A stretch of 64,000 bases of DNA, taken from assembly GCA_963082975.1 (NCBI GenBank), contig OY720348.1, positions 68,473,719-68,537,718 on the forward strand. The letters run 5' to 3'. Source of the stretch: Labia minor (Eukaryota > Arthropoda > Insecta > Dermaptera > Spongiphoridae). How positions within the stretch are numbered: the first letter of the stretch is position 1; each line of letters begins with the position of its first letter. Position numbers and translations under genes: made by a program. Below are positions 9,350 through 20,831 of the stretch, piece by piece. The notes beneath the pieces are model-generated. The model saw only the letters and a list, made by a program, of their open reading frames with translations. It did no database searches and had not been told where the DNA came from.

Positions 9350-10358
9350 CAGGAATGACGAACCTTTTTCAATGTCCGTGCCACAAAATTATAAAAAATC
9401 TTTTTGAAGTAACTAAGGTGCAACAAATTGTCATGATTTTTTTCCTCGAAAACCTCTACCCTTTTTAGCGTTAATATATAAGTAATGGAATATTTTTGTA
9501 TAACTTCTAACTATATGCTGTATAAAAGTGTTATAACTTTAAATATTAACTTTATACCAAAAAAAATAAAATGATTGTTAAAAATTTGGAATGTAATTGT
9601 AGTTAAACTATATCTTTCCTAAAAATAGCCTATTATTTTTTTTAATTTTATTGTATGGAAATTCTTTAATTGATTTTAGATTATATGGGTGTGGACACAC
9701 GATATTATTTCTAATATTTAAATGAATTTTAGATAAATTCACATTTAGACATTTTTTAAAAAAATCCTTCTTGTTTTATAATGAAATTCAAAGATTTCAG
9801 AAATTATTAAGATATCATCAATGTAATTTCCACTAAATTCTTGTAAATTATTTCGAGAGATTGTTTGTTAAAATACGTTAAAACATTTACTATTGGCGAA
9901 ATATCGAAATGGAATCGGCTTCCATTGACATTGACAAAAGTTATTTTACAGACATTTTTCATTCTCCATTACAGATAATGTCCAAAAAACAAAATTTATA
10001 TCTAATATAAAAGTCATATTTGGATTCTCCAGGTCATGAAGAGTGAAGAATTGCAAAAAATTTTAAATTCTGAACAATGTGATTTGTACGGTAACAACAC
10101 GCAATGGCATTAATAAAAGTCCAAACGGTATACATTGAATCTATCATGAATGTTTTTATACTACGAGGGAATTCAAACGATATTTCAGTAGTAAAATATA
10201 CAATTTGCCGGTTTCATCTACTAAGATAGATATATAAATAAATATTCTGTACTTCAAATTTCATCAAATGCAATTTTAATGTGAATTGTTCAATTTTAAT
10301 TCATTTCTATTGAAAAAAGTTATAATTATTAAAAAGAGGTGCCACTTACGCCATCCTG
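9350..10358. mobile_element. Diverged hAT element, copy 2 of the 12438-13520 family
   Basis: It opens CAGGAATGACGAACCTTTTTC and ends CGCCATCCTG. The interior matches 12438-13520 over long stretches (CCGTGCCACAAAATTAT, CCTCTACCCTTTTTAGCG, GTCCAAACGGTATACATTGA, CAATTTGCCGGTTTCATCTA). The right terminal segment is shortened and no clean 8-bp duplication remains. No transposase ORF. Confidence 0.75.
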
Positions 10359-10380
10359 AGAGATAAGAGTAGATTTAGAG

Positions 10381-10535
10381 CAGGGGTGTCTAAACTATGA
10401 CCATTCGAGGGCCACATTGCAAAGAAAAAAAAATATGCAGGGCCGAACATAAATATTTTTTTTTTGTTTAGAACCATATTGAAAAATTTAAATATTTTCA
10501 TAATTTGCGTTTGGGCCGCAGTTTAGACACTCCTG
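10381..10535. mobile_element. hAT MITE, 155 bp
   Basis: The ends CAGGGGTGTCTAAACT and AGTTTAGACACTCCTG are inverted repeats, flanked by ATTTAGAG (10373-10380) and ATTTAGAA (10536-10543). GGGCC blocks lie just inside. It is inserted in the LINE fragment that is also split by the hAT element at 9350-10358. Confidence 0.85.
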
Positions 10536-10899
10536 ATTTAGAATATTTGAAAATATACTTCGCAGCAATTATGGGCCTAAGAAAGATGAGGTCACCGAGG
10601 AATGACGGAGATATAATGAGGAATTGCAATATTGAAGTAGAAAATAATCAATATTTGAACAGAAGTTTATTAATTAAATAAAAAAAAGAATAAAATTAAA
10701 CATGAATAAAAAATTTAATAATATTTGATAAGTTTTAATTTAGTTTTTTTAGTTCATCTTAAAAAATGAATTCTAATAAAAAATATAGTGTGTGGAAAAG
10801 AGAACACCAGGCTAGCGCAGCTCAAATTTGTTTTATCGATCTGATCTTTTTTAAAAGAGAAATCATTTTAATTGTTTTTCCTTAATTAAAGTAATTCTC

Positions 10900-11530
10900 T
10901 CCCAGTCCGAACGGACGGGTCACCACTCGAATTTTGATGAAACTTCGTCAGTTGATTCCTTAATTAATCCTAAGAAAGTTTTCCTTATTATATATGGGGG
11001 GAAACTTCTAGTTTGCGAGATAAATATATATTATTTCAGAAATGTGCCTGACTATTGAAAAAGGAAATTAGATTATTACAAAAATTAAGAGGGGTGCAAG
11101 AATTTTTTTTTATCAAAAGGAAGGCGCCGGTACAGAAAGGTTGGAAACCAATGGATTAGATGCATGAACGTCGAAAAGTGCAGCCATGAAGTAATGTTTT
11201 ATTGACTAATTCACTAATTATTCACTAATTTTCGGTTCGGTTTGAATATAGGGAAATTATTTAATGAATTATTTTTTTAATTTTTCTATATCCAAATATC
11301 CGAACCAAAAAAACAATGAAAATTAGTGGAGCCCTCTACTGGTCAAATGGATAAAAGCATGGTAGCTAAATAGAATATCAATGGATTTATATCCAAACTT
11401 TAACCCTTTTTATCTCGAAAACTAGAAGTTTTCCCCCTATATTGCCTAAGGAAAACTTTCTTAGAATTAATTACGGAATCAACTCGCGAAGTTTCATCAA
11501 AATCCGAGATGTGACCAGTCTCCTTGACAA
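10900..11530. repeat. Foldback element, family FB2 copy 1
   Basis: The left arm (about 10910-11030) and right arm (about 11405-11525) are inverted copies sharing TTTTGATGAAACTTCG, AGTTGATTCC, AGAAAGTTTTCCTTA and ACTTCTAGTTT.CGAGATAAA. A second copy of the family, with its own arms, is at 40250-40725. The middle holds CACTAATTATTCACTAATTTTC and no ORF. Confidence 0.7.
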
Positions 11531-12437
11531 TTACCAAAATAAATAAATAAAATGTATATGTAAAGTTCTAATAATGTATATTCTGTGTAGACAAACAAGG
11601 GCAATAAATAAATATATATCTAAAAGTAATTAATATTATATGTTAATAAATATTCAAATCATAATATTAAAATGATTCAAACTGGCTTTAAAAAGTAATA
11701 TATATATATAATAAAGAAAAAGATATCTCGGTTTATTCTAGAATTGAAGATATGAATATCAGAATATTAATATTGAAACTAATAAAAATGTAAAAAGTAA
11801 TTTTGTAAAAGAAGCAAAAAATATTAAATAAAATAAAAGGCAAGAAAATATAATAAAGGTGACATAGGAAATAGTAAAGATAATTTTTATTGAAATATAA
11901 AAACTATTTTAAAATTAGAAAAAAAAAGTAAAAATTTAAAAAAAGAAAAAAATTTAAAAAAAATGGATATAAGATTAAAAAAAATAAATATATTGGATAA
12001 ATAAGGGAGCCAAGATAAAGTTACATTTATTTTGTTATAAAAAGCAGGGATAGCGAAACTTTTTCTTTTTTTATAAATTTATTAATAAATAAATAATATT
12101 TACTTTTACTATTATAATTTTTTATTTTATATGACAATCAAGTTTGTTCACATTAGCTCTGAGTGAACGCAAATGAATTGAAATGTTGAATCTTGACACA
12201 TTTCATTCCATTCAAGTCAAGAAAATAATTGTCCCAATATTACTCCATTACATGGTGCAGAGAAATAAAAATCTTTTATTTTGGGTTGATTTGTTCATTA
12301 AAAAAACACAATTTTTATATTTATTTTGATTAATTCTTCAAGCAAATTTTATACAAATATATAAAAAAATTATATTTAAATCAATTTTATTTATATAATT
12401 TAAAATCAGAACCCTAAATACATTAAACATTCTAAAT
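11531..12437. other. AT-rich intron, nothing recognised
   Basis: Long A-rich stretches (11880-12000) and short tandem AT runs. No exon signature on either strand. Positions 12430-12437 are the left target duplication of the next hAT element. Confidence 0.5.
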
Positions 12438-13520
12438 CAGGGATGGCGAACCTTTTCCAATGTCCGTGCCACAAAATTATTATAAAGCTTTTTGAAGTAA
12501 CTAACGTGCAACAAATTGTCATGATTTTTTTCTTCGACAACCTCTACCCTTTTTAGCGTTAACATATGTATAAGTAATGGAATATTTTTGTCAAACTTTT
12601 AACTATCTCGTGTAAAAGAGTTATAATTTTAAATATTAAAGTTTATACCAAAAAAATAAAATGATTAATAAAAAATTTGGAATTTATTAAAGATAAAAAT
12701 CTTTCCTGAAAAGTGTCTATTATATTTTTTTCATTTTTATTGTATGGAAATTCTTTAATTGAGTTTAGCTTGTAGTTTTTAGTGTTAGATAATAACCAAA
12801 AAGCAAAATTTATATATAATACCGTGAACCACTTACAATTTCTTGTTTTGACAATGCAATGTTAAATTCTAGAAAAATATTGCAATTCTGGCACTATTCT
12901 CCAACCTATGGGCTTTGTTAAGCTTCATATAAATTTTAAAAAATTAATTTTTCTTATTTTTTTAATGAATATTGAAAAAATGTACGGCATATATTAAAAT
13001 AAGAATATTTAAGAATATTCTGGTAATATTTTATCGCCCCAATTCATTTTAAAATTTATAAAAATTCATAATTTCCCAAACAAACCGACAAATAAAATGA
13101 CAGACATAAAAAATTCAAAAGTCATATTTGGATTCTCCAGGTCATGAAGAGTGAAGATGTGCAAAAAATTTTAAATCCTGAACAATGCGATTTGTACGGT
13201 AGCATCACGCAATGGCATTAATAAAAGTCCAAACGGTATACATTGAATCTATCATGAATGTTTTTATACTACGAGGGAATTCAAACGATATTTCAGTAGT
13301 AAAATATACAATTTGCCGGTTTCATCTACTAAGATAGATAAATAAATATTCTGTACTTCAAATTTCATCAAATGCAATTTTAATGTGAATTGTTCAATTT
13401 TAATTCATTTCTATTGAAAAAAGTTATAATTATTAAAAAAATAATTTTGTCTTTATGCGTGCCATGAAAGTTTTGAAATGTGCCACTTATGGCACGCATG
13501 CCATAGGTTCGCCATCCCTG
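12438..13520. mobile_element. Non-autonomous hAT element, 1083 bp
   Basis: The ends CAGGGATGGCGAACCT and AGGTTCGCCATCCCTG are inverted repeats, flanked by TTCTAAAT (12430-12437) and TTCTAAAG (13521-13528). GTGCCAC and GGCACG blocks lie just inside each end. There is no transposase frame. A diverged sister copy lies at 9350-10358. Confidence 0.88.
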
Positions 13521-13643
13521 TTCTAAAGGAAGGGCACATGTCCTAAAAACGGAAAATGCTAAAACGAATGATCTTGAACAGATGTTAAAAAGATTAATGA
13601 ATTTATCGAATTATTCTTAATTATTAAATAAATACACCTATTA

Positions 13644-13887
13644 CACTGATGCATTGGGAGGGGAACGCGGGGGAACGACGTTCTCTTACCTTTTTTTCAG
13701 AACCGGTACGCGTTCCAGTACTTTTTCATGTCCCGACAACTCTCACTATTAGAATTTCTTTTTTAGTGTTCGTTAATATCTCTTGTATAGTAAGAATAAG
13801 AAAAAATAAAACATAGTTTGCTGAAAATAGGACTTTTTTTCTCACACTATGCGTTCCCTTACTTCTTATTTTACCAATACATCACTG
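13644..13887. mobile_element. hAT MITE, family M260 copy 1
   Basis: The ends CACTGATGCATTGG and CCAATACATCACTG are inverted repeats with a perfect 8-bp duplication ACCTATTA (13636-13643, 13888-13895). The body has GGGGAACG/CGTTCCC blocks. Two more copies lie at 15834-16099 and 16358-16622 in the opposite orientation. Confidence 0.88.
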
Positions 13888-13895
13888 ACCTATTA

Positions 13896-14534
13896 TCTTT
13901 TTAAATAAATTCTTTTATAAAAACTGATGACATTTTATATTTAGCATCCTAGACTAAACAACGAGGAAAAAATTTAATCTACAATGATAGACACAGTCCG
14001 AGATTTAATAATACATATTAAATCTACATTTAATCTAAGATTTGAAGGAAATTAGATTTACAAACATATTATAGAAATATGATTATTATTCTGATTTACC
14101 TTTATATAAATTTTAAATTATTTGATTATTAAAAAGATTTCTCTTTGACATTCATTTAATTTTCCTGAGATAAACAAAAATTAATCATGAAGTTAGCAAC
14201 AGAATAATTCAAATGATCAATTATAATTGAAGAAACTTTTAATATTATTTCTATTAATATATTCGTAAAAAAAATATTATCTCATTATATTAGCAAAAAT
14301 ATATATCTACGTCATTTTCTCTTGAAAATTGTCAACATAGTATATATATATATGATATTTGAAAAACAATTTCTTTAATTGAGATTCATTTAAAATGATA
14401 ATTAAAGAGAATATCTTATTTCAATCAAAATATTTAATAATCATGTTCTAATAATATTAAATTATATTCATTAAAATGACAACTTATACAATAAATTAAA
14501 TAATTTCAATGAAATTTATTTATTAGAAATAATA
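13896..14534. other. AT-rich intron, nothing recognised
   Basis: AT-rich sequence without visible repeats beyond short TA runs, and without exon-like segments. Confidence 0.5.
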
Positions 14535-15116
14535 AGCTGGAGTTTCTCCACTCGACTATCTCGCAAATTTGAATTGGATTAAATAACATATATTATATTT
14601 AAATTAAATTTGATTAATTAAATTATAAATTAAATTTAATAAATAATATTTATTAAACCACGTCACGTGCTGGCACGAGATTTACAATGTTAAAAAATTA
14701 ATTCTGGTACTTTCAGCGATTCAATCAAGCAGAAATTATATATATAGCAGTTTTATACAATCTTTAATCAATTGAAAACTATCAAACATATATCTTTATT
14801 TTTACGGTCACTTTAGAGGAAAAAAAAATCAAAACGTGGTATGTAATGATCCTCTTCCTAAAGAACTATATTTTTCTAAAGTTGATAGAAAACTACGAAT
14901 TTTGAATAATGCCCGTGTACTAAATTTCATTAATCTAGCTCAAACCGTTTTTGCGTAATCTTGTCTACATACACACATACACACACACAGTCAGAAAGAC
15001 ATTTTTCTCAACCTTAGTGAAAATGACTCAGGAACCTTCAAAACGTATAAAAACATCAAAATCTCGACATCGAAAATTTTCATGATCGCAATACTATCTC
15101 TGACGAGATTGTAAAA
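14535..15116 (-). mobile_element. HINE (DINE-1-like) copy
   Basis: A near full-length minus-strand member of the family described at 47423-48025. It starts with the hairpin end AGCTGGAGT and ends GATCGCAATACTATCTC... It carries a short (CA)n run near 14976. The terminal hairpins are mutated (TTTCTCC and GACGAGATTGT), so this copy is older than the 55916 copy. Confidence 0.85.
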
Positions 15117-15833
15117 ATGAAAATATATTAATAAGTTCTTTTAAAATGTTTTATAAAAAATTGTTCACCTTACTAAAGGATCATTTCTGAATTTTTTTGA
15201 TATTTTCTATGTACCAAAGAGACAGACAGATTATAAGATAAAACTAATATAAAGGGGGATATTTTTATTACAAATTTTCAATCAAATTTATTAATATTCC
15301 CTGATAAACTAGTATTATTCTTAAAATAATAATCGCAGTTGATAAAAAATATTTTTTTAAATACTGAGCTGCGGCTCAGTGAACCAGTTAACTAAATTGT
15401 TATGAAAGGCAGATAGTAATAATAATAATACTAATAATTGAAGTATATAAAAATCAAATTGTCATACCAAATAAAATTGAAAAATAAATATTTAATGTAC
15501 ACAATTGAATGAAAACTAAATGTAAAACATTACACTTTAAAAATAAACCAATTCAAATAACTCTAATTAATTAAATAAAACTAATAAATTAAATTCTATG
15601 TATTAAGTATAAATACTAAAACAAGGAATTCATACAAAGTAAAATATGGAGTTAGGTTACTCTATAATGATTAATTTAAACAAATTCTATTTGAAATTTT
15701 ATAATTGATTTTTTAAAACTAATAAAACATAATAACGTCATTCTTTCTCAAAATATGCCTAATATATAATAATTAATGAGTTAATTAATGAAATAACTTA
15801 TCGTACACATAAACATATAAAATATATTTTTAA
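15117..15833. other. AT-rich intron, nothing recognised
   Basis: AT-rich sequence with a short (AAT)n run at 15417-15432. No element or exon was recognised. Confidence 0.5.
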
Positions 15834-16099
15834 CAGTGATATTTTGGTAAAATAAGAAGTAAGGGAACGCATAGTGGGAGCAAAAAAGTCCTATTTTCAG
15901 CAAACTATTTTTTTCCATATAAGTTTTTATTTTTTCTTATTCTTGCTATACAAAATATTTACAACACAAAAAAAAGAAATTCTAACAGTAGATTTAAGTG
16001 CGAGTTGTCGGGATATGAAAAAGTAGGGGATCGCATTCCGGTTCTGTAAAAAGGTAAGGGAACGTCGTTCCGCCGAGTTCCCCACCCAATACACCACTG
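15834..16099. mobile_element. hAT MITE, family M260 copy 2
   Basis: It begins CAGTGATATTTTGGTAAAAT and ends CCCAATACACCACTG. The flanks ATTTTTAA (15826-15833) and ATTTTAAA (16100-16107) are an imperfect 8-bp duplication. The body matches copies 1 and 3. Confidence 0.8.
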
Positions 16100-16132
16100 A
16101 TTTTAAATATTTCCAACGTAATTTGTTTAAAT

Positions 16133-16690
16133 CATTGGTTTTCAGAGTTATTTAGCCTACCGCCTCCTTTCAAAAATCAATATTACTCAGCGCCCTCTGG
16201 ACATTTATTTATTTTATTTTTTTTTCATTTTAAACAGAAAATATATATTAATGTTTTTTTCGTAAAATTAAATAAAGAAAGGTGTAAAGCATTAATGTTT
16301 GAAATTATGAAACAATTTATTGAACCCAGAATAGAAAGGAAATAAATACAATTTTACCAGTATTGTTAAAATAAGAAGTAAGGGAACGATTAGTGAGAGC
16401 AAAAAAAAGTCAAATTTTCAGTAAACTATCTTTTTCCATATAAGTTTTTATTTTTTCTTATTCTTACTATGCAAAATATTAACGAACACAAAAAAAAGAA
16501 ATTCTAACAGTAGATTTAAGTGGTAGTTCTCGGGACATGAAAAAGTACTGGAACGCGTTCCTGTTCTGAAAAAAAGGTAAGGGAACGTTGTTCCCCCGTG
16601 TTCCCTTCCCAATACACCACTGAATTTTCCCCTCTGAATTACAGCATCACCCACCAGGGGGTCATACCGACCAATTTGGGAATCACTAGT
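16133..16690. mobile_element. hAT-like element interrupted by an M260 MITE
   Basis: The segment runs from TCATTGGTTTTCAGAG to TTTGGGAATCACTAG and matches the element at 60281-60567 in its middle (AAAGAAAGGTGTAAA, TTATGAAAC.ATTTATTGAAC, AGTAGAAAGG-like). The MITE at 16358-16622 splits it. The ends are too diverged to define inverted repeats confidently. Confidence 0.55.
16358..16622. mobile_element. hAT MITE, family M260 copy 3, nested
   Basis: It begins CAGTATTGTTAAAATAAG and ends AATACACCACTG. The flanks AATTTTAC (16350-16357) and AATTTTCC (16623-16630) form an 8-bp duplication with one mismatch. It lies within the older element 16133-16690. Confidence 0.82.
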
Positions 16691-17503
16691 TGAACACTTA
16701 AATGTTAAATATATTTATGTTAAAAAAGAAAATATATCAAAATATAGAATAGCTTTTTACAAAGTATTAAAGTTAATATTTTAATAAAAGAAAAAACAAA
16801 TAACAAACTACAAAGTTAGGATAAATAAAATAAAACAAAGAGAAATTAAATTATTAACGGTTGCAATCATATTTATTCAAATTGTAATTGAGATATATAG
16901 CTTGGTCAATTATCATTAAAAATTAAAGATCACTTATCTTTCGGCAAAAGAATGATTACTTCTCTGCAAGCGGGATACACTTACACAGAATTATAGTTTG
17001 TATAGTATTCGTAAAGATATGTGAATAGTATCAATTAATCAAGTAGGATACTGACAAGAAAATCATTCGAAAATTAAAAAATTATATTGGCAAAAAATTT
17101 GGAAAAGCAAGAGCGATATTTGCATACGTCAATCCTCAGTTGCACGCGAGGTCTTTTAAAAATTTTACACATAAAAAAAAGTAGATGTTGTCTGAAAGAG
17201 ATTGTATGTAGCACGGATTACTCAGGACACGCGAGAATTGGCGAGAAGCCCATTTGTTAGAACCCCTACCGCCCTTGCTACGCTTCACTGTTAATAAATA
17301 TCGATTAACACTAAACCCATCAATTCTATATTAAGATCACAATAAATCATAAATAATCAATTAATTCATAATCCTAATTTACACATAAATACATACATGT
17401 AAATAATAATATATTCCTTCCTTTTCAAAATCTAATTCAAATAAATTTTGAAAAAGGAAGGAATATATTATTATTGTATATATATATAATTATAATGTAG
17501 AGC
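16691..17503. other. Intron sequence, one local inverted repeat
   Basis: AT-rich with a moderately GC-richer part at 17190-17290. At 17403-17475 AATAATATATTCCTTCCTTT is repeated inverted about 30 bp later, a hairpin. No exon was recognised. Confidence 0.5.
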
Positions 17504-17560
17504 AGTGCTTCTTAAACTTTTTGAAGTCGCAACTCCTTTTTTTGAATTTTATATTCGCAT
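17504..17560. mobile_element. One-ended hAT terminal fragment
   Basis: CAGTGCTTCTTAAACTTTTT resembles the left end of the element at 60281-60567 (CAGTGCTTCTCAAACTT). No matching right end was found before the element at 17625. Confidence 0.4.
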
Positions 17561-17624
17561 AGACTTACTAGTCAATGCATGCATTGCTAATTTTAACAGT
17601 AAAATTGCGAAAAGAATACGATTA

Positions 17625-18986
17625 AGGTAAATGTACCAGTCGTGGACCACTGTACCAATAATGGACCATTTGATAGTTTTTTGATCAAAATAAGCTTTTT
17701 AATTTCAAATTAAACTTGAGATATCGATAAATATCAAGAGCCTTTTTCGGATTGCTTAACCATGAAACAGAGACCAATCGCTGCATTTATATTATAATTA
17801 TGAATTTTTTAAAACACGAGGCAAACGTTCTTGCATTTCAAGGTTCGTTTCTTATGCAAAACGTTAAGGATATGTATGCTTCACTTTATTTTCAATCTAT
17901 TATGTTTTATTTAATAATAATTTCAATCCAAAAATTAAAATCAATAGTTGATACTACAAATTATATTAATCAGTTTGAAATATTTAATTTATGTGATGAT
18001 TATAAATTATTAAGGGGCTGGTCAATTACTGAAACAAATATCTCATTTTATTCAGAAAAAATACAATTAAAATTCTTTTTTACTAAAATCGTTTTTTTTT
18101 TATTAAAATAAATGTGATGTATACTAATTTTTTTTGTTTTAAGTGTCTAGAACAATTTCATTCAGTAGTGGACCAGTGAGATAAATATGGCTAATCACTA
18201 AATTTTTACAACTTAAATTATATTGTCATCAGATTCCTTTAGATAATTAAATTTTATGCTGATAATAAATTGTTTAAATAGGTTAATTCCCAATTTATAA
18301 ACATTATTAAATTTATAATTTTATTTTATGAAATTAAAAATCAACAACAATTTATTATATTTAAACATCTTATTATTGATAATAATAATAAATTTAATCA
18401 ATTATATTTATTATTATATTAGTATAAATAATTATAATTTTATTAAATTAATATTACTAATATTTCCAATATATTTTTTAAATTATATTAATGTCATTAT
18501 ATCTTTCTCTTTTCGATTGCATTAACTGACCTTCTTTCTGGTTTAAAAACCGCGCGTTTAAATGGATAAGAATTGTAAATATATAGAAACAAAATAAATA
18601 TAAAGAATAATTAAAATAAATTATAAAAAATAATATGAAATTATAAAAAATATTAATAAAACCAATCCTTAGTGCATTTTATTCCATTTATTTATTTTAA
18701 ACCCATTTTAGGTTGATGGTCCATTACTGGATTAAAAAGTGGCCCACTACTGAAACTTTCGATTTTCAGATGGCACATTACTAGAACAAAAAATACGTTT
18801 TGAAAAAAATTAAAAAAAAAATATTTAAATATAAATTAACCGAATGTTTGTGTTGTAGTGACAATTAAAAATAGTTGTACAATATGTTAGCACTTGTTTT
18901 GTTGTTATTCTCACTTTTATTACAAAATAATAGTGTTTTTTAATGAAAATTTCTTTTAACATGGTCCACCACTGGTACATTTACCT
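17625..18986. mobile_element. TA-flanked element with internally repeated terminal motif, 1.36 kb
   Basis: The left end AGGTAAATGTACCAGT followed by CGTGGACCA is matched inverted by TGGTCCACCACTGGTACATTTACCT at the right end (18961-18986), one mismatch over about 26 bp, with TA on both sides. The core TGGACCA, or its complement, recurs inside at about 17664, 18171 and 18719, along with variants TGGCCCACTACTG and TGGCACATTACTAG near 18743-18783. The 119-codon open frame at 17752-18111 has no recognisable domain. TA duplication and repeated end motifs suggest a pogo/Tc1-type element; that is inference. Confidence 0.8.
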
Positions 18987-19370
18987 TATATGGTTTAATT
19001 AATGAGTATATGGCTAAATATTGATAAAAACAATTAACTTGGCATTATTTGTGTTGTCAATATATTCATCATGTATTAGCCTTTAAAGTAATGTTTATTT
19101 ATTTTTTTGTTATCGCTGCAGGCAGTCCACGTTCCCAAGGAGCAGCCACCTATTACTATTGTAAAGAGTAGTGAGCTGATAGAATACTATTCTGTTTTAT
19201 AAAGAGAAAGAAATAATATTTTTGGATTTTATACATATATGTTCATTTAAACTTCCATAACGTTACCCTGCCCATTTTAGCAACATTTTCAAGATAATTT
19301 GGAAAAGGAAATTTTTTGGATTATGTGTCTTAGTCTGTATGATCAAAATTTATTTGACACTTACACTAAC

Positions 19371-19520
19371 CCATGTCTGGCTCGTACTACAGCCCCGAGG
19401 CAACTCAGAATATGACCCAGAATACTCAAAATTATCTTGAAAATGGTACTAAAATGGACGCCGAAACGCCGAGAATCAAATCTAACAATAACATGTGCAA
19501 ATAACGGGAAATAATTTTTC
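19371..19520 (+). repeat. Dispersed repeat R2, copy 1
   Basis: The block with GACCCAGAATACTCAAAA, ATGGACGCCGAAACGCCGA and ATCAAATCTAACAATAAC recurs in diverged form at 46960-47135 and 54735-54960. It has no ORF or inverted repeats, and its type is unknown. Confidence 0.5.
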
Positions 19521-19680
19521 ATATATATATTTATATATATATATATATTATATAGATATACAGATAGATATGTATATAAATTTTGTATTTTTATCATTTC
19601 AAAAGGGATTTTTTCGAAAGTGCTTAAGAGTAATATGAGCAGCAATAAGAAGAACACAAGTCAAGTCAAGTTTGGTTTAC

Positions 19681-19931
19681 CTGTTGCGTTTTCGCATGCT
19701 CTCTGCGTGTGGCGATTTGATGTACTGCTCGACGATTTGTTTCCATCGACGTCGACACAGCCACCCTCTGAAGAAACTCTGCACTTTTTTGATTTTCCTC
19801 AGCTCGATACTTTCTTGAGAGAGTTGAGAACCAGAAGTACCTGGAATACCAGCCCCATCACGGCCAGCTGCGCTGCTTGATGCTTTCGAACTCGATGGAG
19901 GCGGTCGAAATTCTTTTTTCAGAGCACATAG
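19681..19931 (-). CDS. RASGRF: RasGRF-like exon: coiled-coil end and IQ motif
   Basis: This 251-bp exon gives 83 codons plus two bases. It starts LCALKKEF, which continues the coiled coil of the previous exon in phase 0. A Ser/Ala/Gly/Pro-rich linker of about 30 residues follows, then [19 protein letters not shown] and [16 protein letters not shown]. The [12 protein letters not shown] stretch is an IQ-type calmodulin-binding motif, which in RasGRF couples Ca2+ to exchange activity; Val replaces the usual Ile in the first position. The linker looks longer than in vertebrate proteins. The acceptor is AG at 19932-19933 preceded by GAAA, a weak polypyrimidine context just at the site, but a T-rich stretch lies upstream and this choice preserves phase. 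The donor is GTAAAC at 19680-19675. Confidence 0.93.
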
Positions 19932-20466
19932 CTTTTCAAAAACAAACAAACAATAAATATATTAAGATAAAACTAATTAATGATAATCAAAGACAGCGTT
20001 CTTGACACTAATACAAGGTATTTTGATTAATGTCTGTATGTATCATATATGTGGTATATGTATATACTTTCTTTTCTGTTAACCTAAATTTAACGGAGCC
20101 TCAAAAATAATATATATAAAAAAATGAATCTAAAGATTACTCTTATTAGCTTGGTTTACCTTAAAAAGTATGAAATAAATAAATGATATCAAAAGGAAAA
20201 GAAATAATCGGTAAGGGAATGGATTTAAAGAAAAGGACAGGTTATAATTCCTCCACCTAAGAGTGTGGAGAAATCATAAGCTCACGTAAGGGCAAAATTT
20301 CCCCTTCTTGAAGTAAATTTCCTTTTTATAAGGATTATACAGAAGCCATTACCCGTTTCCCATCATATTTCTATATAAGAATAATTAATTTTGAATATTA
20401 TTAAACTTGACTAATTTTTCTTTTTTTATATCTTATCTTGTCATACTAGCAAAAATTGTATATATA

Positions 20467-20805
20467 TGTAACAAAGTCACTGCTATATAGTACCCTTTAG
20501 TCACCGCCATCTGTTAGTGATATTGTTTGTATTATTTATAAGAATCAACTAACTAATTTTAGAATGGATTAAAGACGAATATAAATTGTAATAGGATAAT
20601 TTTTAATTAGAATTATTAGTTAATAATTTATATTTGGCATTTGTAAGAATTATCTGGAAGAATCAACTTTAGAATCGATTTCTTTACAGGTAATTTATAT
20701 TTCTAATATTGTAAATAATCAATGTAAAAAAAAATTAATATTGAATAAAAATCTTTACAGAGAACGAAATCGATTTAGTTACCAGAATCCCTGAACATAC
20801 TTATA
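20467..20805 (+). repeat. 5' LTR of the gypsy-type retrotransposon
   Basis: This is a 339-bp direct repeat of 25073-25411 with no difference that I can find by eye, starting TGTAACAAAG. The 3' limit is uncertain by up to 8 bp because the flank is TA-rich. It would carry promoter and polyadenylation signals; AATAAA occurs near 20743. Confidence 0.92.
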
Positions 20806-20831
20806 AATCGATTCTTTTCAAGATTGGAAAC

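Larger units (their letters stand above)
9326..10645 (+). pseudogene. Non-LTR fragment (family L1a) split by two hAT insertions
   Basis: Pieces on either side of the insertions align in order with the uninterrupted copy at 36590-36730: GAGGCATGGTCTATGAC (9333-9349), then GAGATAAGAGTAGATTTAGAG (about 10359-10380), then AGAATATTTGAAAAT and GGGCCTAAGAAAGATGAGGT (to about 10640). They encode the EAWSMT, RFRVFEN and GPKKDEVT stretches of that family. The reading frame is broken, so this is a dead fragment. Confidence 0.75.

Noticed and set aside
17752-18111. 119-codon plus-strand open frame
   Set aside because: It lies wholly inside a TA-flanked inverted-repeat element, has AT-driven composition and no recognisable domain. 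I do not call it a gene.
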